Assembly (NCBI RefSeq): GCF_963676685.1
Contig: NC_092348.1
Coordinates: forward strand, 24,837,386-24,901,385
Reading direction: 5' to 3'
Length of the DNA stretch: 64,000 nucleotides
Origin: Mytilus edulis
Lineage: Eukaryota; Mollusca; Bivalvia; Mytilida; Mytilidae
The notes below the pieces were generated by a model. The model was not told the origin of the DNA. It worked only from the letters and a program-made list of their open reading frames with translations, and ran no database searches. Of the stretch, positions 33,201-43,747 are shown piece after piece. Made by a program: the position numbers and the translations under genes. Positions within the stretch are counted from its first letter, which is position 1. Each line of letters opens with the position of its first letter.

Positions 33201-36200
33201 ATACTTATTAGCTTGTACAATATAAAAGTCTCGACTGGGCAATATTCTTCATTATCTTAACCTCCTATTCATTTCTAGGAACATCATTGATTAAAAGCAA
33301 TCACGTGAGCCCATGTATATTTCAAATAGGGTAAACGTAAGTAGGCGTGTTTTATTTTGATATTGGATAATAAACAGTTGTACGTCTCTTTGTAAAACAC
33401 TACAAGACGTTATAGCCAAATATGAAACGTTACGCTCTAACAACAGATGAAGAAATTGATGATGAACGACTGTTATATAAATGCAGAAAACAAGTGGTTA
33501 TTATTGGCATTTAGTTTTGTATGGACCAATGTATGTAGGTTCTTTCGGGATATAGTTACGATACTGTTACCAGGTCATTAAAGATTGCATATTTTGGCGT
33601 TAATATTGGTTCACTTATAGGGTCTTTTCATCGGAACTAAACACATTTATTAAAAACAAAACTGTTGTTGACATGACACGGGTTATGTTCCTCTCATATA
33701 TGTTATGATGGTATGATACTTAACACCTAACTGGAAGGATTGTGTCTGATATTCATATGATGAATTCATAATCTTTCAATCAGTGTAATTGAAGTCTGGA
33801 GCTGGCATGTCAGTTAACTGCTAGTAGTCTGTTGTTATTTATGTATTATTATCATTTTGTTTACTTTTTTTGGTTACATCTTCTGACATCAGACTCTGAT
33901 TTTTCTTGAACTGAATTTTAATGTGAGTATTGTGATGCGTTTACTTTTCTACATTGTCTAGAGGTATAGGGGGAGGGTTGAGATCTCTTTAACATGTTTA
34001 ACCCCGCTGCATTTTTGCGCCTGTCCCAAGTCAAGAGCCTCTTGCCTTTGTTGGTCTTTTATTATTTTAATTTTAGTTTCTTGTGTACAATTTGGAGTTT
34101 AGTATGGCGTTCATTATCACTGAACTAGTATATATTTGTTTAGGGGCCAACTGAAGGACGCCTCCGGATGCGGGAATTTCTCGCTACATTGAAGACCTGT
34201 TGGTGACCTTCTGCTGTTGTTTTTTTTATGGTCGGGTTGTTGTCTCTTTGACACATTCTCCATTTCCATTCTCAATTTTATCTTTAAATTGAAAACTTGA
34301 TCTCTTCATTGACCACCAGAATAAATACGACATGTTAAGATATTTGGTAAGATAAATCCGTTACAATGTTTGCTAGTGGTTAATACGATATAAAAGGGGT
34401 TAGAAAATTCCATATAGGGTGAGAGCACATAAACCTTCTTTTAGTGTTCTAGGTTAATATCATGCCTTATTTCTTATGTATGATTAATTCGTTTGATTTG
34501 CATATTTATGGTGGATTAGTTGTTCATAAAAACAACTTCTTTATACCTATCATGCTTACAACTGTGTACGTTTCGTTTACAAAAGACTCATCATTGGCGC
34601 TCGATTCTATAAAAATTAAAAGTCAAAATAAAGTTCGGAAAGGCATTGAGGACCTCATTTCACAGATACAGCTATGGCACTCTATTCCTGTGTTAAAAAT
34701 CAACAAGAGTTTCGAATGTCTATAGTATAAATAGATAATTCTTTGATTATCAAAATGTATATTGTATATACTGTTGTTTCTTTTGTAGCTCCACCAAATG
34801 AGATTGAAAGGGTTAAATGGGGACCTTGGACAACTCGTATAAACGACAAGAAACTCGCTGTTAGTGTGTCTAATTGTAGTCTTAATAAAGATTTTTTTAA
34901 TAAGAATGTGAGGGTTGATTTCTTACATTTGGTTGTTTTTGTTGAATGTATTAAACATTTAAGACTTGCATACTATAATATAATAAAGATACTTGTCTAG
35001 TGTTAAACAATGTATGCTAACCGCTAGATGAATGTTGAATATTTGTGATATTGGGTTGCTGTGTCACTCGCATATTTAACAAAATCTCATGTTATTTATA
35101 TCTACGGTAATTTTGAAATTCAAAGTCAAAGCTAGCATGCCTAATGGTATGATACTATTTCCAATCAACAAATAAATAATAGATCAACCAATTGCAACGA
35201 GGGTCTAATTTCTTGTATTTTTATTCAAATGCAAATATAACTCCATTATTATATAAACTGCCTTGAAGAAAAGAGGTAGAAGATCACCAAATGACAATAC
35301 AAATAGAGTCGAAGAACAGTTGGCAATAATGTAATATGAATATGAAAACAGAACAAAAGAACAAAAGGGAAAACGACACTCAACAACACAGTTTTGTTAT
35401 TTGATTTTGCCATGTGATTATGGACTTTCCGAATTGATTTTCCTCTAAGTTCAGTATTTTTGTGATTTTACTTTTTACACAGAAAACTACAAATTAGTTA
35501 CAAACCAAACCAAAAACCCGTGTTCTCCAGAAAGATAAGCAAATTAAGCTCAACTAGTACTGGATATGAATACTTTATCGATCGTGCCACTGTCTGTATC
35601 GCCTTGCTCATCTCTTGCTCATCACTTGCTCATAAAAAAATTATATCATTACTTTGTGACGTCAAATATGTTGATCCGGCCTTGATAACTTTAACTCGGA
35701 CATACCACCGACGTCATGATGAATGCTCCAACTTGATAACTTTGACCCGATCTTATCACGTCACCACTTTTTGCTTGTAAAACTATGTAGCAAAGATTGT
35801 ATTCTTTGTAACGTTTCTCAGTTTTATTGTTACCTCATCTCAATGTTTTGGCAAGGTGTAAACCTTATCTATCTTTTTAATTTGTTAGCTGTAGTTTAAT
35901 CTTCATTTGGAGTCGAACTGACACCCGTTATTTGTAAAAAAAAAAGAAAAAAAAAAGGACTGTGTTTGTAATTATTCCGCAAGACTGTGTGAAAGTTTCG
36001 TCAGTGGTCTTGTGTTGGTAAACATTCGTCATTCACTTCTGTGGCTTCTCTGCAAGTTTCCGAAAAATATATCCTATTACATTCGTTCTCACTATTTCCC
36101 GTAACAGTGTAAATAAAAGACAGGCAAACGATACCAAAGGGATATCAAAAACTAAAACCAATTACTCGGAAATAATCTGACAATACCATGGTAAAAAGGA

Positions 36201-36289
36201 GAACAACAAAAACATACACAACAGTTCATACTACACAACAAAGGAAATTAAGACTGAACAACACGAACCCAAACAAACACTTGGGGTAA
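33201..36289. other. Intergenic, repeats and weak coding signals
   Basis: An M1 fragment is at 33965-34050 and an M5 copy at 34135-34290. An M3 fragment lies near 35400-35480 and an M8 copy in minus orientation at about 36110-36290. Two weak coding hints are a 30-codon acidic frame at 33422-33514 (MKRYALTTDEEIDDERLLYK) and a frame after a good acceptor (tttcttttgtag) at about 34792-34900 reading APPNEIERVKWGPWTTRIND. I recognise neither and do not call them genes. Confidence 0.4.
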
Positions 36290-37290
36290 TCTGTCATGTT
36301 CTTAATTTATAATGCTGTACCGTGTGATTCCTTGTTTTCCTAATACATATGCGTCCTCATGTCAGTTGATATAAAGAAGTACCTTTCTCATTTTACATGT
36401 TTTCAACGCTGGTATTTATTTACATAACATAATACATTTTAGTCCTATATTTTTTTATTTTGACGTTTTGGGATGTACACACATACATATATATTTTTGT
36501 CGATAAACACTTCAAAAGTTTTGAAATAAAAAAATCTTTAATGGATATTAGCAATTGGAAATTATATAAGGTAATTCAAACATGTTCAGATATCCATCCA
36601 TGTATATAAATATATCTCATTCAGTCGCTTACTAAATTCATTTTGTACCCGGTATTGAAATACAGTTAAAAGATTTAACAAAAAAAACACGATATGCTCC
36701 GTTTCACAATATGTTTTCAGCCAGAACACGGTGTTTTAATACACACACTTTAAAAATATTTGTGGAATCAATCGATACATTATTAATTCAGTAGCAAATG
36801 AAACTAACGATTCCATGTATACAAGAGAAGCTTACGTATATCGATATAATTACCCGTAGTAGCTGTTAAGGTAAGTATAACATACAGTAGAATGGTTAAT
36901 AACAATTTTTGTCGAGTGTTAAAAATCGTAATACTGCCATGATTGTTTGAGTCGGTCAATATTATATGATTCTATCAATACATTATGCTTTTGATACTAG
37001 TCGTAGAAACATCAAACATAAACCTGTGTTGTAAACGTAAAACTGACGACATTATCAGGTCTATTCTTCCTTGTTCTCAGTATACAGGGACCGCCACAGA
37101 CGGTTGAAATTCCAAGTCTACAGAGTGGAGACGCTAAAGACAGATAACAGGGGGGGGGGGGGGGGGTGCATCGGAATTAGTTGCATTTTTAATACTAGCG
37201 TAATACTAACGGACAGAATCAGTACCGTTTGTCACAATGTGTCTGGGGAGTCATCTCTGTTTAAAAGGAAAGGTAATCAGTTCGATTTTC
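36290..37290. repeat. Duplicated block D3, copy 2, with a 17-G run
   Basis: The counterpart of 27240-28240, in the same order and orientation, 9.05 kb further on. An uninterrupted run of 17 G at 37150-37166 is present here and not in copy 1. No gene. Confidence 0.7.
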
Positions 37291-38204
37291 ACTAGAATTT
37301 AGATTAACTAAATTTGACTCCTATTTTCATTAACTGATGTCGATGACTCTGTCAGGCCGGGTGTATATTCAGGGAAAACATATACTGCTGTCCTGACAGT
37401 GCAGTCTCTATGCACCAATAATGTAATATATACGATTAGCTAAGGTCTTGAATATAATGTGTTGACTTTAGTAACTATAATTTATGCACGTTTACCATGC
37501 CCCATTTGTTTATTTTTATTTACGAAGTTAACTCTTTAAATCTCTTATTGATAAAGAGAAAGATTAAATTTCACGCTTGTAAATACAGAACTTTTCGCCC
37601 ATCTCATATAAACGAATTCGTGCATTAATATGCATAGTAGTCTTTATTACATCCTAAATACATTTCGTAGATAACGTTACCAAAGGTGTTTTGAAATTAT
37701 TTTTTTTAATCAAATCTTATTCAAATTCGTGTTTTTGTAAGATACTGATGTCTAACTTTTCCATCTATATTCTTGTCACCTCAATTCAAGGTGCTTTATG
37801 TTAATAGAATTAAAAAATATATTTTAATTAATATTTTTAAGTTATATGTGATTGTTGTAGCTTGAACAATTTGCTGACGGAATGAAGTCTTGTCCAAGTT
37901 AATTGTAGACCTGTTGTTAAAGACGTGGATAAAATATTGTAAAGTCCTGTGTTATTTTTGTAGTTAGGCAAATGGTTGCAAAATGATAAAATTGAGAATG
38001 GAAATGAATTTATTTCTTCATGTTCAAGTTGATAGGAGACCTGTTGTAAGAGACCTGTTGTAAGAGACATGTATATATGTTAGGTTTGGCAAAGTCACCT
38101 TACCATATGTATAGACTGATTTCTATTTACATTTGAAGTTACAAAGCTGAAGGAGAGACTATGAATGGCATGTATTTATTACTTAGTTCATATATATAGT
38201 GTTT
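37291..38204. other. Intergenic, partly the counterpart of 29.0-29.3 kb
   Basis: 37830-38180 shares GATAAAATTGAGAATGGAAA, GACCTGTTGTAA and GAATGGCATGTATTTAT-like words with 29000-29300. No gene is seen. The ribozyme array begins immediately after. Confidence 0.45.
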
Positions 38205-38253
38205 TACCTGTGTATCTTTGTATTTGTTTGGCTTTTTAACTATTTTGATCTGA

Positions 38254-38297
38254 GCGTCACTGATGAGTCTTATGTAGACGAAACGCGCGTCTGGCGT
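38254..38297 (+). ncRNA. Type I hammerhead ribozyme, intact
   Basis: Stem I is GCGTCA (38254-38259) with TGGCGT (38292-38297), six pairs including two G-U. The core CTGATGA (38260-38266) is followed by stem II GTCT/AGAC (four pairs, five-base loop TATGT), then GAAA. Stem III is minimal, A-U and C-G closing a GCGC loop. The cleavage trinucleotide GTC ends at 38291. Every invariant base of the hammerhead core is present. The tiny stem III with a GCGC loop closely resembles the hammerhead I recall from Schistosoma satellite DNA. Confidence 0.92.
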
Positions 38298-38608
38298 ATA
38301 AAATTATAATCCTGGTACTTTTGATAACTATTTACACCACTGGGTCGATGCCACTGCTGGTGGACGTTTCGTCCCCGAGGGTATCACCAGCCCAGTAGTC
38401 AGCACTTCGGTGTTGACATGAATATCAATTATATGGTCATATTATAAATTTTCTGTTTATAAAACTTTGAATTTTTCGAAAAACTAAGGATTTTCTTACC
38501 CCAGGAGTAGATTACCTTAGCCGTATTTGGCAAAACTTTTTTGGAATTTTGGGTCCTCAATGCTCTTCAACTTTGTATTTGTTTGGCTTTTTAACTATTT
38601 TGATCTGA

Positions 38609-38652
38609 GCGTCACTGATGAGTCTTATGTAGACGAAACGCGCGTCTGGCGT
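38609..38652 (+). ncRNA. Type I hammerhead ribozyme, intact
   Basis: Identical over all 44 bases to the copy 355 bases upstream: GCGTCA, CTGATGA, stem II GTCT/AGAC, GAAA, GCGC loop and GTC before the predicted cut between 38646 and 38647. A transcript crossing both copies would release a 355-nt RNA. Confidence 0.92.
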
Positions 38653-38769
38653 ATAAAATTATAATCCTGGTACTTTTGATAACTAATTATAATTCATCGA
38701 TGAGATATATTATACGAGACTGTTTCCTTTAAGAAATCCAACTTTAGTCAGGAATATGGAAGTTGTTAT

Positions 38770-38930
38770 CAAATATGTATTTAACATTTTCGTTTTTTTT
38801 ATGCACTTCAGTGTTTTTTGTTGTTCTGTTGTTTTCCTCTAATAGTTAATGTGTTTCCTTCGGTTTTAGTTTGTAACCCGATTTATGACTTTTGAACAGC
38901 GGTATACTACTGTTGCCTTTAAAAAAAAAG
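38770..38930 (+). repeat. M6 repeat copy
   Basis: ATGCACTTCAGTGTTTTTTG, GTTTTCCTCTAATAGTTAAT, GTGTTTCCTTCGG and the terminal GAACAGCGGTATACTACTG with TTGCCTTT. A longer copy, with a different flank, is at 41640-41840. Confidence 0.65.
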
Positions 38931-40476
38931 AGTTTATTACGTTAGTCGGCTTAAGATTGATTTGGCTATAATTTGTATGTTCTTTTTTTTATCACAGTCC
39001 ATTCCACGTATTTCTGTACAAGTTCATCATTAAATTTCAATTTTTGGCATAGTGCATTTCTCATAAATATAAATCCAGAAAAGCGTGTCTGACACACACA
39101 ATTTATCAAGTGTGTTACTGTATGCTCCTATTATAAGAAGATAAAAAATAAATGGTTAAGAAGAAATTCCCCTCATCAAAGTACCGTTATAGTACAATTA
39201 TTACTGTACACTATTTTGACACTGTTCACACATTGTTGTCAAACTTAATTAATTTTAGGCGATTGTCATACAGTGAGATGACCGTTAGAGGTATAGCTAG
39301 CTTTAAAACCAAGTTTAGACCGTCATTATCTACATAAGGAAATGCCTGTACCAAGCAAGGAATTTGAAAGTTGTTTTCATTTCGTTTTATGTGTTTGAGC
39401 TTTTTATATTGTCATTTGAATATTCCTCTTGAGTTCGGAACTTTTTGATACTTTACATTTTGCAAAAAAAAAAAGAAGTCCACTCGTTTCAGTACCGCGA
39501 ATGTACACATCTTATTGTTTCAAAATATAAGTAATATGCTAATTCTCTCATTATGCTACCGACTTAATGTTTTTATGAAGTTGAATCATCAGCAAAATGT
39601 TGTTATAATTCGCTGAAACATAGATTTTCTTCTAAATAATAAAAGTTATAGGTAACGATGCTATTCTTCAAGCTCAAAGTTGGGCAAAATTTCCTCAATT
39701 TGCAAAGATTTTTCGTGAAAACACTTTATTAATGAGATATAATTCTTCAATAAAATATGTAAAGACAAGTTTTACTATATGCTTAAGGAAAGAAAAAATG
39801 TATGGTGTCATTGAGCTGTTTGTTCTAGCTACAAGTAAAAACTAACATTTCTTAAACATCCCTTTATAAAATTTTACTATAAAAGTTATCTCCCCTTATA
39901 TAGCTTAGTTAAAATTTGAGTCAAGCCGAAATAAATATTTGGTATAGACAAGCCGAAATAAATATTTGGTATTTTGTCAAAACAGACAAAATAATGTGAA
40001 CATTATCACTTATTTTTTATTTGTTTAAATAATAAGTCTAGAAAATCAATTCCCATTCTCTTGTAAAAACTTGCGCAGTTAAGTAAAGAATCAGAATTAG
40101 ACCGATTGTAAACTTCTGTGACTACCATAAAAGGAAAATTACAGAGTATCAGAAAATGAAGGAGTATCACTACCCTTTTGTTGTTTAAGTTGTTTAATAT
40201 TAAAAATTATTCTGTTGATCGTAATTTATCAGTCTCTTGTAAGTATGACCAAATTATATTATCATATGTTTTTATGTATGTCTTTGTCTTGAGTGTTCTT
40301 GCATTTGTTTGTACTGTATTCCCGTCATGTAATCTTGTCATTATAGCGGTATATTTATTATTTCCATAAAGCGCGAGGTTTGCCTAGCCACAATACCAGG
40401 TTCAACCCACCATTTTTTTTCTTAAAATGTCCTGTACGAAGTCAGAAATATGACAGTTTTTATCTATTAGTTATCA
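38931..40476. other. Spacer between the two opposed ribozyme arrays
   Basis: About 1.8 kb lies between the opposed arrays. It holds an M3 copy at about 39255-39470 and the start of another at 40375-40475 (GCGAGGTTTGCCTAGCC, ACCAGGTTCAACCCACC), whose truncation directly abuts the second array. A 31-base direct duplication (CAAGCCGAAATAAATATTTG) is at about 39924-39975. No open frame that could encode a mobilising protein. Confidence 0.5.
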
Positions 40477-40500
40477 AAGGTACCAGGATTATAAGTTAGA

Positions 40501-40544
40501 ACGCCAGACGCGCGTTTCGTCTACATAAGACTCATCTGTGACGC
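40501..40544 (-). ncRNA. Hammerhead ribozyme with a core mutation
   Basis: All three stems and the GTC site match the intact copies, but the core reads CAGATGA in place of CTGATGA. The altered U is one of the invariant bases of the hammerhead core, so cleavage should be abolished or strongly reduced. It is the outermost unit of this block. Confidence 0.8.
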
Positions 40545-40854
40545 TCATATCAAAATATTTATAAAGTCAAACAAGTACAAAGTTGAAGAGCATTGAGGAT
40601 CCAAAATTCCAAAAGTTGTGCCAAATACGGCTAAGGTAAACTATGCCTGGGATAAGAAAATCCTTAGTTTTTCGAAAAATTCAAACTTTTGTAAACAGGA
40701 AATTTATAAAAATGACCACATTATTGATATTCATGTCAACACCGAAGTGTTGACTACTGGGCTGGTGATACCCTCGGGGACGAAACTTCCACCAGCAGGG
40801 GCATCGACCCAGTGGTGTACATAGTTATCAAAGGTACCAGGATTATAATTTAGT

Positions 40855-40898
40855 ACGCCAGACGCGCGTTTCGTCTACATAAGACTCATCAGTGACGC
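40855..40898 (-). ncRNA. Type I hammerhead ribozyme, intact
   Basis: All 44 bases agree with the plus-strand copies at 38254 and 38609: GCGTCA, CTGATGA, stem II with TATGT loop, GAAA, GCGC loop, GTC and TGGCGT. The predicted cut is between 40861 and 40860. Confidence 0.92.
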
Positions 40899-41208
40899 TC
40901 ATATCAAAATATTTATAAAGTCAAACAAGTACAAAGTTGAAGAGCATTGAGGATCCAAAATTCCAAAAGTTGTGCCAAATACGGCTAAGGTAAACTATGC
41001 CTGGGATAAGAAAATCCTTAGTTTTTCGAAAAATTCAAACTTTTGTAAACAGGAAATTTATAAAAATGACCACATTATTGATATTCATGTCAACACCGAA
41101 GTGTTGACTACTGGGCTGGTGATACCCTCGGGGACGAAACGTCCACCAGCAGGGGCATCGACCCAGTGGTGTACATAGTTAACAAAGGTACCAGGATTAT
41201 AATTTAGT

Positions 41209-41252
41209 ACGCCAGACGCGCGTTTCGTCTACATAAGACTCATCAGTGACGC
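41209..41252 (-). ncRNA. Type I hammerhead ribozyme, intact
   Basis: Same sequence as the previous unit, exactly 354 bases away. Together these two copies define a complete monomer bounded by active ribozymes on the minus strand. Confidence 0.92.
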
Positions 41253-41541
41253 TCATATCAAAATATTTATAAAGCCAAACAAGTACAAAGTTGAAGAGCA
41301 TTGAGGATCCAAAATTCCAAAAGTTGTGCCAAATACGGCTAAGGCAAACTATGCCTGGGATAAGAAAATCCTTAGTTTTTCGAAAAATTCAAATTTTTGT
41401 AAACAGGAAATTTATAAAAATGACCACATTATTGATATTCCTACTGGGCTGGTGATACCCTCGGGGACGAAACGTCCACCAGCAGGGGCATCGACCCAGT
41501 AGTGTAAATAGTTATCAAAGGTACCAGGATTATAATTAAGT

Positions 41542-41585
41542 ACGCCAGACGCGCGTTTCGTCTACATAATACTCATCAGTGACGC
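41542..41585 (-). ncRNA. Hammerhead ribozyme with a stem II mismatch
   Basis: Core CTGATGA and GAAA, stem III and the GTC site are intact, but stem II reads GTAT opposite AGAC, an A-G mismatch in the third of four pairs. Activity is probably lowered. The unit is truncated just beyond. Confidence 0.8.
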
Positions 41586-41639
41586 TCATATCAAAATATC
41601 TATAAAACCAAACAAGTACAAAGTTGAAGAGCATTGAGG

Positions 41640-41840
41640 AGCATTTTCAAACTATTAGTACGTTTCTATGTATGTTTCATTGTCGTTTGTTTGTTGCACT
41701 TCAGTGTTGTGTTGTTTCGTTGTTTTCCTCTTATAGTTGATGTGTTTCCCTCGGTTTAAGTTTATAACCTGGATTTGTTTTCTTTCAATCGATTCATGAC
41801 TTGTGAACAACAGTACATTACTGTTGCCTTTATTTATATG
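41640..41840 (+). repeat. M6 repeat copy splitting the ribozyme array
   Basis: TTGTTGCACTTCAGTGTTGT, GTTTTCCTCTTATAGTTGAT, GTGTTTCCCTCGG, CGATTCATGACTTGTGAACA and ACTGTTGCCTTTATTTATA. It lies between the truncated fourth unit and the isolated partial unit at 42001. Confidence 0.65.
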
Positions 41841-42000
41841 TAAGATATTTCTTTCAAACGTACTTTGGCTACCATGTTTTATTGTTGTAGAGTGCATGAA
41901 AAATGAATTCGAATGAAAAAACTAAGCGTAAAATGAAAGTTATAGTAAAACATGTTATGTATTTGAATTGTTACACTACCTCGATGTTTTCTTATTACCA

Positions 42001-42135
42001 GTTATCAAAAGTACCAGGATTATAATTTAGTACGCACGACGCACGTTTCGTCTACATAAGACTCATCAGTGACGCTCATATCAAAATATCTATAAAGCCA
42101 AACAAGTACAAAGTTGAAGAGCATTGAGGATCCAG
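42001..42135 (-). repeat. Isolated partial ribozyme unit
   Basis: About 135 bases of the 354-base unit, from GTTATCAAAAGTACCAGG to TTGAGGATCCAGC. It has the same orientation as block 2, from which it is separated by the M6 copy and about 160 bases of other sequence. Confidence 0.8.
42032..42075 (-). ncRNA. Hammerhead ribozyme with altered stem I and stem III loop
   Basis: The core CTGATGA, stem II and GAAA are intact, and the stem III loop is GTGC instead of GCGC. The bases after the GTC site read GTGCGT instead of TGGCGT, breaking the two stem I pairs next to the cleavage site. Probably impaired. Confidence 0.75.
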
Positions 42136-42670
42136 CATTAATTCCTGTAAAATATGTCTTCTAAGTGAAACATAAAAAAAAAATTATATTACATTTTGCA
42201 TGCATAGTTTGAGTTACAAATATCACCAATAAATTATATTGTATTTTCTTATAATACTAGTAGTACTTTTGTTGTCTGAGAACTACACTCGGAATTCAAA
42301 CTTGAAATATTCATGCTTTAAAAGTGGTTAGATGTGTTGATCACGTTTTTAACATTAAGCTTGAAATAATGTATACCACATACACTGTTATGTCTCATTT
42401 ATGTCCTGAGTTATAAACCTAAATTGACAATTAGGGTAGGTTGACAACTTACTTTGCTAGTTCTGTCCATTTTTAGTTTCCCCTTATGCTGCAACACTTA
42501 ACCGCATGGACTACATAGCTCTCAATTAATAAGCATTTATCCTGTTGCTTTTTAACTTAAACGCGGATGTTGACATCATTAAAACGCTATATATCTACAT
42601 CGAACTAAATACCCAAAACTTTTCATTTAAAAATTTCGAGCTAACGTGAATTCAATGACCAATCCATACT
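42136..42670. other. Upstream region of fucosyltransferase copy 2
   Basis: From about 42275 it resembles 29320-29600 (upstream of copy 1), including GAATTCAAACTTGAA and a TGTCTCATTTATGTCCTGA block. No gene. Confidence 0.5.
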
Positions 42671-42707
42671 AATATAAACAACCCCATCCGAAATCAGTCA
42701 AGTGAGG
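42671..42707 (+). promoter_or_regulatory. Putative TATA promoter and first splice donor, fucosyltransferase copy 2
   Basis: AATATAAA (42671-42678), then CAGTCAAGTGAGG and GTAACA, a possible donor at 42708. The layout and the 37-base spacing repeat those at 29933-29969. The TATA-like box is weaker than in copy 1 (TATATAAA there). Confidence 0.35.
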
Positions 42708-42792
42708 GTAACAAACAAATATGACTTATACACTCTGTACAAAATAATATAAAGATTAAATGGATTCTAATTCAACCTTTTTTTCACTACAG

Positions 42793-42822
42793 GTACAAAC
42801 AGACTTTGTATGACGCTCAAAG
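42793..42822 (+). CDS. 30-nt start-codon micro-exon, fucosyltransferase copy 2
   Basis: After the acceptor tttcactacag, 30 bases contain ATG ACG CTC AAA G (42810-42822) and end at the donor GTAGGC. One base of the next codon is left over and the large exon at 43748 provides two, giving MTLK then GASWSKYIL. Length, start position within the exon, phase and splice sites all match the micro-exon of copy 1. The intron would be 925 bases. Confidence 0.6.
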
Positions 42823-43747
42823 GTAGGCCTTATCTTATACAACTTTTTTGTCAATAATAAGCAAATTAAGTTGCTTTTGCTTCGTTCTAAAAATACTTTT
42901 AAAAAAGCTGTATGTTTTAAGATGTGTAATTTATGGTGCACATTTTTGGAATAACGACCACGTCTCAGGTTTTCACTCGTTTTACTGTGTTCAAGACGAG
43001 ACGAATTTGGGATTTATTAAAATGAAGATAGGTGTACCAGACTGACACGCCAAACAAAGAATAAGTAACAGTCCGCTGGCAGACACGAAAACGTACTTAA
43101 AAGACTACTCGGAAACAAGTGTTTTCCAATGCTCGTTTAATATTTAGAGAAAGGTTCCTGTCAGACGTTTGAAAAGTTTAACTACTTATTCGATCCAGTT
43201 TAACTACTTTTTCGATCCATTCGTTTAACGTGTTTGAGCTTTTGATTTTGGCAGTACAAGAAGCTGTAAATATAACACTATTTAATATGAAATAGCCTGT
43301 AAGAATATTTGAAATGCCGATGCAGGTTTTTTTCTTAATTTACAGGACAATTAATTCCATACTTTTAAACCACTTATATCTATTGACATGTTTCATATGA
43401 AGAGACCGGAAGCTCGATCATGTTCCTATAGAATTATGTGACGCCATAGTATTACACAGACATTTAAACTCACATGTGTTTATTTAATATTCAATTGGAC
43501 TAAAGATGTAGTTGGAAGGTTGTTATCTAAAACAAAATGTTTAACAATTGCTGCATTTGGGCGTCCGTCACAAATCAGGAATTTCTATCATTTGTTACCT
43601 TAATGTGTTTTTTGTTTTTGAATTATGGTTAATTTGAATGTTTTAGGATTTTGTGTGTAACGTTCATTCCGCTGAACTACGTGTATTATACATTGTTTTA
43701 ATTGCTTTAAAAAGTAACAGAACAATTTATAATGCATTTTTTTTCAG

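Larger units (their letters stand above)
38205..38690 (+). repeat. Ribozyme-bearing tandem repeat (retrozyme-like), block 1
   Basis: About 1.35 units of a repeat with a spacing of 355 bases between its two hammerhead ribozymes. It is the reverse complement of the array at 40477-41640 (GGGCTGGTGATACC there, GGTATCACCAGCCC here). Only the region between the two ribozymes forms a complete unit, and the ends are partial. The unit is CpG-rich around the ribozyme in an otherwise AT-rich setting. Dimeric or short tandem repeats with one hammerhead per unit are the reported form of retrozymes, which are transcribed, self-cleave to unit length and circularise; that this block does so is inference. Confidence 0.85.
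40477..41640 (-). repeat. Ribozyme-bearing tandem repeat (retrozyme-like), block 2
   Basis: Units begin at GGTACCAGGATTATAA at 40479, 40833, 41187 and 41520, giving periods of 354, 354 and 333 bases. The third unit has lost about 21 bases (the CATGTCAACACCGAAGTGTT part), and the fourth is cut off near 41640 by an M6 repeat. Units 1 and 2 differ by only a few bases, indicating recent amplification. On the plus strand each full unit has a 68-codon frame starting with GTG (40618-40824, 40972-41178) that differs at one residue; with no ATG and an upstream stop I read it as incidental. Hammerheads lie on the minus strand, one per unit. Confidence 0.92.

Noticed and set aside
33422-33514. Short acidic frame MKRYALTTDEEIDDERLLYK
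   Set aside because: Thirty codons with no homology I know and no clear splice donor; chance cannot be excluded.
34792-34900. Possible exon after a good acceptor (APPNEIERVKWGPWTTRIND)
   Set aside because: No partner exon, donor or recognisable domain was found. Kept only as a note in the intergenic entry.
40618-41178. Near-identical 68-codon plus-strand frames in successive ribozyme units, as a possible repeat-encoded protein
   Set aside because: They begin with GTG, have an upstream in-frame stop and no ATG, and their near identity reflects recent duplication of the DNA. The ribozyme is on the other strand.
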